From Clarkia xantiana subsp. parviflora (Eukaryota; Streptophyta; Magnoliopsida; Myrtales; Onagraceae): a stretch of 64,000 nucleotides of DNA. Positions 54,356 to 64,000 of this stretch are shown here, piece after piece (position 1 is the stretch's first letter; each line of letters opens with the position of its first letter). Under the pieces are notes generated by a model. That model was not told the DNA's origin. It was given only the letters and a program-made list of their open reading frames with translations, and ran no database searches. The DNA is taken from the NCBI GenBank assembly GCA_036873135.1, contig JAPTYO010000054.1, positions 62,001 through 126,000 of the forward strand, written 5' to 3'. The position numbers and the translations under genes were made by a program.

Positions 54356-57300
54356 TTACCTCTTTTGGAAGATGAGCATGCCGAAATAGGCCATTGCACG
54401 GCAAAGTACGCCAACAAAAACAAGAATAATGAGGCAGGTATTCCAATCCCGAATGTCGTATCCATTCTTCATCAGTGCACCGCACCGAGTTATCAGCCAC
54501 ACCCCATAGTAACTACATATCAACCAATATCACTCAATTCAATCCACTCATTTCAAAACAAACAAAACCAATTTAATTAAGACTTACTTTTTGGCATTGG
54601 CAATCACGAATGCTTGTAATGCCCACTTGGGGTAGCAAAAGTTGGTTATGATCTTCATAATGTCGCTGTCCTTGGGCCGTGTTGCAATCAGAGTCATGAT
54701 CACCGGAAGAAGAACAGACCACTGCACTCACAATACAATACTAGTTTGAATAACCAGCAATGAATTCAATGATAGTCTGTCTAAACATATATATCTACTC
54801 ACCAACTGAGCAGCACCCTGTTCGAAGAAGACGGCAAGTGCATAGCCAATCCCAGTGACACAGTAGACAAGGCAGAGCAAGACAATGTAATTGTCAAGAA
54901 AACTGGACCTTGGGTTTGTAAAGAAGTAGAACATTGACAGATAAACCACTGGCTTTATCAAAGTATTGAATTGGTCGATCGAATCCTTGGCTAGGAAATA
55001 AGCCAAGGTGCTCATCCCTGACGCGCTTTCTCTCCAGTGCTGCAACTTGTCCAGGGACAAGGATCTTAAAGCTGCAATTTTGCTCAAAAGAGCTGCATCC
55101 ATCCATGGTGGAATCAGACACACACTCAGATTACACATTATTCTTTATTTATTTATTTATGCAAATAACTAACTAACTTACACACTGCAATAATGGTGTA
55201 GGTATAGCCAACTGCTCCAAATGTTTCGTCTCCAGCTTTAGCTAGACTTCCTAAACACGCCCCAGCGAGTAACAGTATTAGATAATCTACTGCCTGCACT
55301 TTTGCCTCCCGTAGTCTTTGTTTACCCACCCTGCAACCAATATCAGGATGATACAACATCAATCATCCAACAAGCAACAACAACGAAAACATAAGGTATT
55401 AACAATCGCTTACCTCCCTAGGAAGTATCTATATTGTGTGAATACACCAGGTGTTCTGCGATGAGACAGATCCTTGGACTTCAAGAAATTAAGCCGTATC
55501 TTATCACGTTGTCTTTCCATATTACTCCTCATATCTTGCCATAATTCCCCAGCAAAAGATGGTTCCTCCATCCCTGCTCCTCCTAAGTTTGAAGATTCAG
55601 CATTAATGCCGATAGCTACATCCACGTTACTACTAGACGATGATTGCAGTATCGATCCAGCATCATCCCTCATTTCTGGTGGAACCGGGTATCCGTTGTA
55701 AATCATCCATCTCACTGGAAGCTCTCTGAGATGAACACCAGAGGAGCTACCGCTACTACTTGGTGCCACAATCCCCTCCAGAATGTCTATCAGGTGATCT
55801 GGAGGGTTTACACGATCTGGGACTTCTATTCCAATGCCTCCAAAGTATTCTTCCAATTTCTTCACAGGTCCGTGGTACACAATAAGACCACCTTTCGCCA
55901 ACAGGACCAGGTCGTTGAACATTTTGAACAGGGTATAGCTGTATGTCTACCAAGTTATTTTTTTTTCTTTTACTTAACTAAGAACACGATTCATAAATAT
56001 ATATAGGTATAATTATTTATTTGTGGTATACTACTTACTAACCTTGGTTGATGTACCACCATGCAGATATTGACCCCTTCGAGTGCTTCGTGTCGCAGAG
56101 CTCTCATTAGCAGTAGTGAAGACGCACTGTCCAGACCGGACGTCGGTTCATCTAATATCAAGAGAGAAGGTTCGATTACCATTTCCAACCCAACATTCAC
56201 TCTCTTCCTTTGGCCTCCAGAGATTCCACGCTTCTCCACTGTTCCAACCAAAGAGTCCCTGACCGAATGCAGTCCTAGCGATTCAATTACTCTTTCTACG
56301 ACAAGCACTTTATCCGCTTTGGGCATGGTGGCAGGCAGCCTTCAAATTTGGATCACAGGATATTAAGATAATTGCAACGCAAAAGAAGAAAAAATGACAG
56401 AGAGAAACAAGATGAGATCGATGTGACAACAAGTGAAGAACGAAGAGACATATTGATGTACCAACCTGCACTTTGCACTAAACCAGAGATTTTCTTCGAC
56501 AGTCAAGTTTCCGTGGACAATATCATCTTGGGGCACAAACCCAGTGATCCTCTTGTAAGAATTGATGGATTCCTTCTTCCCATTAACCAAAATGAGACCA
56601 CTGATTGAGCAACCAACAGCCTTCCCTGCAAGTGCAGAAAGAAATGATGTTTTGCCAGCACCTGAAGGACCCATAACTGCTGTGATCCGACCCGCCTTCA
56701 ACTTTCCAGTAACACATCTAAGTAGATGCTTATTTTTCCCTTTCAAAGTAAGAGTCAAGTCCTTGAATGAAACTTCAATGAGTGGCCTTTTCCTCTTGGT
56801 AATTTCATCCTCCTGATGATGATCCGCCGTAGCCATTTGAATTACACCAGAAAAGGTCAGGGTTTTATCATAGTCATTCTCCAACTGTTTCTCTTTCTCT
56901 TTCTCGAGTTGAGCATAAGCATACTTGAATATTTGAGTACGAGAATTCTTGTTCTTCTTCTTTTCTTTCGATGATGATGGAGGAGCAGCTTCATTGCTCG
57001 GCGGATTATCTGTTACGGGTGGGTGGTGACCAACATCACTCCTGCTGCCATCATCATCATCATCTAAAATGTGAGTTTCCTCAATATTGCTGTTTGAAAG
57101 AAGTCTCCGTCTTGAAAATGTTCCTGATAAATGAGCTTGCATTCCAAGGGCATGCTTTTTAGCAGCATTTTTGGCAGCCTTCCACCTTTGGCGGGCTCTG
57201 GCAGTTTCTCTAGCACTCCTTGCTGCAGCCTCACGAGACTTGGCAAGCCTTCTTGCTCGAATAATCAGGAGTTGATCGGAACAATTATAGATGATTAGAA

Positions 57301-60277
57301 GCAAGGTAGCCATTGCAGCCTGAAGAACAATTAGCAATTGACTTTTTTTTTTGGTCAAAAGCAAAAAGACTGTCTTCAAACAAAGAAAGAAACTAAGACT
57401 CTATTTACTGTTGTTGCAATAACAGAAGCATGAGTAAGCTCATTTATTTAACTGATTTTTTTTTAATATATATCAAATTGATATCATACAACCCAGACAA
57501 GACACAGTAATGAGATGATGAAAAAGACAAAACTTACAATTAGCATGATTCCTAATGCCTGAAGGTTTTGATTTGAACTGCTGGCATCACATGAAACCAA
57601 CTTGAAGCAAGCTGCATCATCAAAGTATCATCAGATGTAGACCATCCAGTTGTTTTAATATTTTGGAGCAACTAACTATTCATTTATCCACTATGATAAA
57701 ATATACCTTTGTTTGATTACTCTATGTGGAATTTAGGGTTTAATTTGTTTCAAAAGGAATAGACAGTCTTAAGACTGCATATCGTTGGCATGTGAATAAT
57801 ATATAACTTACGTTTTTCTGATGTGGAACCCATCCTGCAGTACTGTCTGAAATTTTATTAAAAAAAAAATGTCAGTGCTGTATGGAAAGTAAGATAAATG
57901 GCAGATAAGTCGTAACTTTGTAGGTGACCTATTTGCAACAATCAGTTATTGATGCCCAAAACGGAAATATATATATATATTCAATGAAGTGAAGTGGAGG
58001 GATGGAAGAAGTAAGTACTACCCACGGTCACAAGAAACTTCTTCTGCAGTTGAAGGACAATAGGATCCTGCAGAACAGAACATCTCCCTGCTCCTACCAA
58101 CATCAGCCCATATATTTGCACCACCGCAAGAATGGCTAGGTTGTCCTGGAGGAAGTTGGTATGTGTATCTGCACAGAAATACAGACCAAAATTTATATTT
58201 ACTAATCCCCATATGTCGGCCGTGTTCTTTGAAATTTTCCCCCACGCAAGAACAAAACAATAATTAATTATTAGGGTTAATAACCTATAAACTGTCTAAG
58301 GTTTGCCCTATGTGAGATTTTGTTGTCTGAAGTTTAAATTGTTGATATTGACTGTCTTATATGTCAACTTTGTTGAAATTTGGTTTCCGGTCAATTTTTG
58401 CTGTCAAATTTGACAGGATGGTGTGGAAAGTCGAAATTGCCCCTGATAATATTATGTTTACTCCGGCCACCACCTACTCCGGCTGGCCACCACCTAACTT
58501 GGGCCAGCCACCACCCTACTTCGGCTGTCAGCAAATTTCAACAAAGTTGAAACTTCAGACAGTAAATATCAACAATTTAAACTTTAGACATCAAAATTTC
58601 ACATAGGGCAAACTTCAGACAGTTTATAGGTTTTTTACCCTAATTATTATATATACAAAAGCTAGCCTAGAGTAGTTATTCGCACAGAAAATGCACAAGT
58701 TATTTACTAAGCAGTCAGTAAACATATATATTATAAGTGAAAAGAAGGCGCGGAAAAAAATCTCCAAACAAGTAGGAAGGAATTAACTTACGGTTGACAT
58801 ACTCCTGTGGTTGCATTGAGTGTTGCTTGAGGGCAATGAGAACCTAATGGACAGGCTTCAAGTTGGTTGGTATGTCCAAAGACGAAAGCAAGCAGACAAA
58901 TGAATGAATATTAGAGATGTCTGTTTATCCAATAAACAAAAGCATTTAATTAAGTTTACTTAATTCCCATTCGATCAAGAAATTGTCTTGAAAGAAAGAA
59001 TACACTACTACTTACGAATCATGCAGGTAAGGCCGTGGGGGCAGAAGAAGCCCTCACAACAGCCAGCACAGACGTCAGTTCTTTCAGGAATGTTAGTTGC
59101 TTCCTTAAGGTCCACAGTCTGGGTTGGGGGAATACTACAAGCCCATCCTGGTTCACATCCCGAAATCCACGTGCTGAGGTTGCAGTTCTTGTTAGGCTTC
59201 AAGTAGTTTGAGCTTACTGGGGTGTCGAAGAGGTAGTTGAAGTAGAATTTCAATTCTGCTGCTGTGCACAATCGCCGTGCCACATCTCCTATCCAACCAT
59301 TACATAATTTATGTATTACAAATCAACCAGTACATTCTGTGAATAAATTAGTAGGTATAAGAGAGAGGGTTGTGCTACCAGCATACCATTTGTCTTTTGC
59401 AAACAAGTAGACAAAAAGGTCAGATTAGATGAAAAGTTGAAAGCTCTGTTCCAATCATCTGACCTGAAATAATGAAATTCCCTCCATCCAGTCAGTCAGT
59501 GATGATGATGATATTATAACCTAACATGGATGGCTAAAACAACTGTTTGGAGAATGAAAAAGCAAATACAACGTCTGAAAGGCAGGCTCATTTCCTAACA
59601 CATCCCTTCAATAATGGAATAGCTCATCAATACCTTGGGCACTGAAATCAGATTCACAATCAATAAATGCAGATGCCACTCATTTCCTTTGGTCACAAAA
59701 ATATAAGATATTCAACAAAACTTGTCAAGTGCAAAAAAAAAAAAAAAAACTTGTCAACGAAAAAGGCAGACCAGATATCCAATTATATTATTCATTAGAC
59801 ATCTATCTATGAAAGAAATGAATTCCATTACCACAGCTCTAACCAAATCAACACAATTTTAAAAGCACAACAATCTAATGATACGATTATGCCCAAATGT
59901 CTCACGGATTTGATTTGATTTGCCAAATTTTGATTTGATCTGATCTGCCAAATTTTGGTATTAGCAGACTGAACTGTTATTATTGATGGAAGAAATGAAG
60001 AGATATTAATTGATGGAGAGTAGGCAAGTACTCACGGATCCAAAATGCAGAAACTGGACCTATTGGTGATTTCATCGCCAAGCTGAACAGTTAGATTTGA
60101 GATTCGGCTGTAAACAAGCTCCGTTAGGAGTGGCATAACGGCAGAGTTGTTTAGCTGGCCGTCGTAATCACCAAGGTCTTGGCCCCGGACCCAAGAACCA
60201 CCCAGGATTAGTACAATCAGGAGGAGGAGCATTGAATGCAAGTAGTAGTAGTTCAATGCTTCACCTCTGAAGCTCAT
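54356..60277 (-). CDS. ABC transporter G family, ABCG24/ABCG28 type half-transporter
   Basis: Fourteen exons: 60277-60036, 59463-59387, 59288-59016, 58856-58793, 58168-58022, 57846-57812, 57611-57538, 57319-56466, 56339-56043, 55938-55414, 55330-55182, 55092-54803, 54721-54588, 54512-54356. They join in frame to 1105 residues. A signal peptide (residues 1-32, ending VRGQ) leads to a Cys-rich extracellular region ([41 protein letters not shown]), a hallmark of the long ABCG24/28 subgroup. After a first membrane segment and a basic linker come the nucleotide-binding motifs: Walker [10 protein letters not shown] (about 521), signature SGGQRKR (about 629), Walker [14 protein letters not shown] and VVHQP. 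Hydrophobic segments follow to the C-terminus, ending FQKR. ABCG28 in Arabidopsis acts in pollen tube tips; the substrate here is unknown. Confidence 0.94.
58274..58640. mobile_element. Foldback MITE (9-bp TSD), family C, in ABCG intron 4
   Basis: A 367-bp element beginning GGGTTAATAACCTATAAACTG; its right end reads CAGTTTATAGGTTTTTTACCC. An exact TAATTATTA duplication flanks it at 58265-58273 and 58641-58649. Subterminal arms pair over about 120 bp; the centre carries CCGGC-rich repeats (GGCCACCACCTACTCCGGCT). It lies in the intron between exons 4 and 5 of the ABCG gene and shares the GGGTTAA terminus and TSD length with the element at 12623. Confidence 0.88.
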
Positions 60278-60676
60278 TGTAATTATTATGGACAGGGAAG
60301 AAGACGATTCAAGATAGAAGAAGAGAATTTGAGTTAGAATTATGGAGGAGCTTACTCATTGCAGCTTGCTTTCTCGCTAGTAACTGAATTTGATTCATGA
60401 ATCAGGTCAGGGAGAGGAGCAGAAGAGGAAGGTTTATTAAGGAGTTTGAACAAGTAGCTGAGTTTCCATGTGTTCTTCTTTCGAGTTTACAGGGTCAACT
60501 GTCGTCGGAGACACGATCAACACAAGGAATCAATCGATCGAGAAAGATGTGAAGGGACGGCGGTCCGGCTGTCAAACCGGTTCTATTCTCCATAAAATGT
60601 CCTTTGTAAACCCAAAACAACCGGTCCGATCGTCGGTTTAATTTTCCAACGAAAATGTTGATAAATAAATAAATGT
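60278..60676 (-). promoter_or_regulatory. Leader and promoter of ABCG gene
   Basis: Upstream of the minus-strand ATG. The adjacent plus-strand AVT1 gene is divergent, so the 2.1-kb interval holds both promoters. No TATA box assigned. Confidence 0.4.
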
Positions 60677-61197
60677 CTTAATAACCAAATTGATACCTCA
60701 ACTTTGAATCATTTACACGAAGTTTAAATTTTTTAAATTAGTTGCTTGAACTTTTAGTTTTCGAACAAATTGTTTCATTTATTATAATTTTAGTCAAATT
60801 TGACTAGAAAATGAGCATTTTATAGCAACATTAGGCATTCTCATGTGTATTTAAGATGAATTTAAACATAAATTTAAAAGATTGTAGCGAAATATCTTCA
60901 ATTGGACGTCAATTGAAATGTATCATTGGAATTGGACAGATGGTCAATAAAGTGTCCAATTGAAGACATTTATTTCAATGCAATCATTTCAATATATGTA
61001 AAGATCCATATTGGGTACAAATGGAAAGACCTCATCTAGCCGGAACATGCTAATTTTCTATCCAATTTGACCAAAATTGTAATAGAGGTATCAATTTGCT
61101 CGAAAAGTTAAAGTTCGGGTAACCAATTTTAAAAATTTAAAGTTCGTGTAGTAATTTGTAATTCCTCGAAGTTTAGGTAGCAGTTTGATTACTAACT
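60677..61197. mobile_element. Foldback TIR element in the ABCG/AVT1 divergent promoter
   Basis: The left arm TTAATAACCAAATTGATACC, continuing with TCAACTTTGAA and GAACTTTTAG, is matched by the complement of the right arm, which ends GCAGTTTGATTACTAAC. Arms of about 130 bp flank a centre with TTCAATTGGACGTCAATTGAA. No exact TSD was identified, so boundaries are approximate. Confidence 0.6.
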
Positions 61198-62404
61198 CTA
61201 AATAAATAATTAAATTCTTATTAATTAATAATAAAATATAAACATTTTTTTATATATAACTATAAATGATGAAGACTGCATCAGTTTTGGAAATTGCGTT
61301 AAACTGACATATTCTTCAATCAGTTAAAAATAAATATATATTTAAGTGACTCATTCAATGGAGTTGTTAAAACTTCAGCAAATTTATTATATTATCTAAG
61401 GGAACTTGAGTTTTGATATAATTATTTTCACATTGAAAAACGTAAATAACTAAACAATATATATTAATCAATTAACGAAAAAGTAAGAATGATAAAGCAT
61501 AATCACACCGGAAACTAATACATTTTTTTGCAAAAATAATATTATTTATTTCTTCATATATTTTTTTTACAAAATTTATATACTTTTTAAACTACTCCAA
61601 TAAAATAAATTATCAATATAAAATTTGATTTTTATTAATATGCCATCAATTTGTTTTTAAATAAATATATTCCACAACGTGAAGGTCAACTACTTAGTAA
61701 ATATATAATTTTTTAATCACCATGAAGCACATATTTATTCAAAATCGATAAGTTAATTATATTATAAAATAAAATTTTATTTAATATCTTAATGACTTGA
61801 ACCTCACTACTTGACCAGATAGATTTTCTCTGTATGATACGAAAATGATGATATTAAAAGATGAGATGAATTGCGATATCTACTATCCGGAGAGAATATA
61901 GAGCTGATATTAACAAACAAAACTGATAGAGATTTTATCTCCATTAAAAGATTAATATATGGACCGTGATATCTGATTTTGGGAGAGAATATAGATCTAA
62001 TATTATATCTAACAAAACTACTGCAACATTGTTTATATTATATTATATTATATAGCTAGTGTCGTTTATTTACATCATCAGCAGAGCAATTAAGAGAGGT
62101 TTGTTCTCAAAGAAGACGATAGAAGAAGACGGGTGGGTGACTGGGCAGAAGAAGAGATTGTTTTTTAAGTAAAAAAAAAAAGTCAGTGGTCTCTTGCATT
62201 CACCTGGTACATTTCTTTAAATTTGGAAAAATATATATTTATTATGGAAGTATATATAAAAATATATGGAATGGAAATAAATGCTGTTTTTCAAATTATA
62301 ATTTTGTTACCATAATCCGGTTTTCAGTTGAATATCTTAAATTTAATATTTTGATTGATAGGTTGTATAGAATTTTGATATGGTTGTGTAGGTTTGGATA
62401 CAGA
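61198..62404. other. AT-rich upstream region of AVT1 gene
   Basis: Strongly AT-rich with no gene. It should contain the AVT1 promoter; a leader intron may end at TTGTGTAG just before 62392, about 13 nt upstream of the ATG. Confidence 0.45.
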
Positions 62405-64000
62405 ATGCAAAATTTAGTTGAGGATGATAGATTTTTTATTGAGGATGAGGATATGGATTATGAGATGAGTAAGCCTCCTGGAGAAGAAGAAGATGATGAA
62501 GATGATTCTTCCGGCCAGTTGAGTAGACAAGCCAGCATCCCTGATTCTTGCATTACTCCCTGGCCTCAAAGTTATAGGTAAATTAATTATTATATATAAT
62601 TACTTGCTTGTATAATATATTGATTGAAAAAATTAATAGAATTGTTGGATCAGGGAATCTATCGATCGGTATGCTACAGTTCAGTCACCAAAATTTACAC
62701 TACTGGAACAAGAATCGCAGAGCATACGTAACAGCAGCTCGTTTCTATCATCAAAATCGCTCATTCTGAGACACCCTAATTCATCAACTTATAATGATCA
62801 GAGGCCTCTCCTCAAGGATGCAGAAGATGGTCATATTGTTGAGGAGTGGAAGAAAGTTATTGATGATGAGCCGAATTCCATAATTAATTCATCAGTTGTA
62901 GATGATCAAACAACTCCTCCTCGGCGTTCTTCATTCCGACAAGCTGTTATTAATGGGGTGAATGTTCTATGTGGAGTTGGGTTACTGTCAACTCCTTACG
63001 CTGCCCAACAAGGAGGATGGTTTGGAATAATAATTCTGATATTATTTGGATTTGTGTCTTTCTACACGGGCATGCTTCTACGTACCTGTTTGGATACTCA
63101 ACCCGGCCTCAACACATATCCTGATATCGGCCACGCTGCATTTGGCACCTTTGGTCGTATTTTAATCTCCGTATGTCTATATATAATTTACTATCGACTA
63201 TATTTATCATGTATTTTTTTTTAAAGGGTTTGATTGATATATTTATTTGTACAGGTAATCCTTTACGTGGAACTATATGTAAGTTTGCGTGGTAATACTA
63301 GCTAGCTAGCTCATTTTTGGTTATAATAATGAATGAATTACATAATGTTACAGGCGTCTTGCGTTGAGTACATTATATTGGAAAGCGATAGCTTGTCCAG
63401 TTTCTTCCCAGAAGCGCACATATGCTTATATGGAGGAGTGGAATTGGATGCTCGCCATTTGTTTGCATTATTGAGCGTTATTGTGATTCTTCCTACAGTT
63501 TGGCTCCGAGATCTTAGTATTCTCAGTTATATATCAGGTATACATACTTAGTTAATTATTATTAATTTTGTAGAGAGCTAGCTAACTTAAGTTGGTAATT
63601 GTATATATAATTGGGGTACGTAGCTGGAGGAGTGGTGGCGTCGTTTGTGGTAGTGGTATGCTTGTTTTGGGTAGGTTTGGTAGATAAAGTTGGGTTTAAC
63701 ATTGAAACCACAACGTCACTCAACCTGGCCAGTCTTCCTGTTGCCGTGGGTCTTTACGGGTATGCTTATGCGGGGCATGCTGTGTTTCCCAATATATATA
63801 GTTCTATGGCTAATCCAACTCAATTCCCATTGGTCCTCATTACTAGGTACGTAACTTAACATTAATTGCTTGCTACATTCTTAATTATTATGACATGATT
63901 CATTCATTCATTCATCAATGTTGCAGTTTTAGCGTTTGCTCAGCATTATACCTAGGAGTTGCTGTTTTGGGGTATATGCTTTTTGGCGATTCAACTCGAT
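62405..64000 (+). CDS. AVT1-type vacuolar amino-acid transporter, 5' part
   Basis: Six exons are visible (62405-62577, 62654-63170, 63255-63278, 63354-63537, 63624-63846, 63927-64000); the gene runs off the window. The protein opens MQNLVEDDRFFIEDEDMD, with a long acidic, Ser-rich N-terminal tail. The transporter fold starts at SSFRQAVINGVNVLCGVGLL, then STPYAAQQGGW, the first helices of the AAAP/SLC36-like family. Later segments include ASCVEYIILE, VVASFVVVVCLFWVG and GLYGYAYAGHAVFPNIYSSM, all typical of plant AVT1 proteins, which move amino acids across the tonoplast. The ATG at 62405 was chosen because the acidic tail starts there; an upstream frame from 62186 is AT-biased and probably untranslated. 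Exon 3 is a 24-nt micro-exon. Confidence 0.9.

Noticed and set aside
62186..62404. Upstream extension of the AVT1 frame
   Set aside because: The translation is AT-driven and hydrophobic without similarity to AVT1 N-termini; an acceptor-like TTGTGTAG lies just before the chosen ATG.

Overview
The window is nuclear DNA of a flowering plant, most likely a eudicot. It is AT-rich. Its genes have short GT-AG introns and include plant-only families (a DVL/ROTUNDIFOLIA peptide, a UGT75-type glycosyltransferase, a TMK-type receptor kinase, ELF6). The intergenic DNA is full of MITEs, LTR-retrotransposon pieces, a LINE remnant and AT microsatellites. I could not fix the species. Exon models were built by hand from splice consensus, reading frame and remembered family sequences; every complete model keeps its frame to the stop codon.

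Layout. 1-3.9 kb: TE-derived intergenic DNA. 4.09-4.26 kb (+): a 56-codon DVL peptide gene. 6.4-7.4 kb: a degenerate TIR transposon. 7.6-12.1 kb (-): a 13-exon CDC1/MPPE1-like metallophosphoesterase. 12.6-13.1 kb: a foldback MITE with a 9-bp target-site duplication. 15.1-16.5 kb (+): an intronless UGT. 16.6-27.5 kb (-): an 18-exon plastid acyl-ACP synthetase (AAE15/16 type), convergent with the UGT. 28-31.4 kb: a TE cluster, namely a Harbinger-like element carrying a dead LINE, an LTR and a MITE. 32.1-35.0 kb (+): a TMK receptor kinase. 35.8-41 kb: repeats, a minisatellite and a deleted Gypsy element. 41.8-48.2 kb (+): ELF6, a JmjC histone demethylase with four zinc fingers. 48.9-53.4 kb (+): an organellar GET3 ATPase. 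54.4-60.3 kb (-): an ABCG24/28-type transporter. 62.4 kb to the window end (+): an AVT1-type vacuolar amino-acid transporter, truncated by the window edge.

The genes do not form an operon or an obvious metabolic cluster; the UGT and the acyl-ACP synthetase are adjacent but I see no reason to link their functions. I found no clearly new biological system. The points most worth a second look are the short DVL gene, a GC-AG intron in the acyl-ACP synthetase, an in-frame 138-bp duplication in ELF6, a MITE family with exact 9-bp duplications that carries CACGTG motifs, a chimeric gag-LTR reading frame, and two 35-nt and one 24-nt micro-exons.
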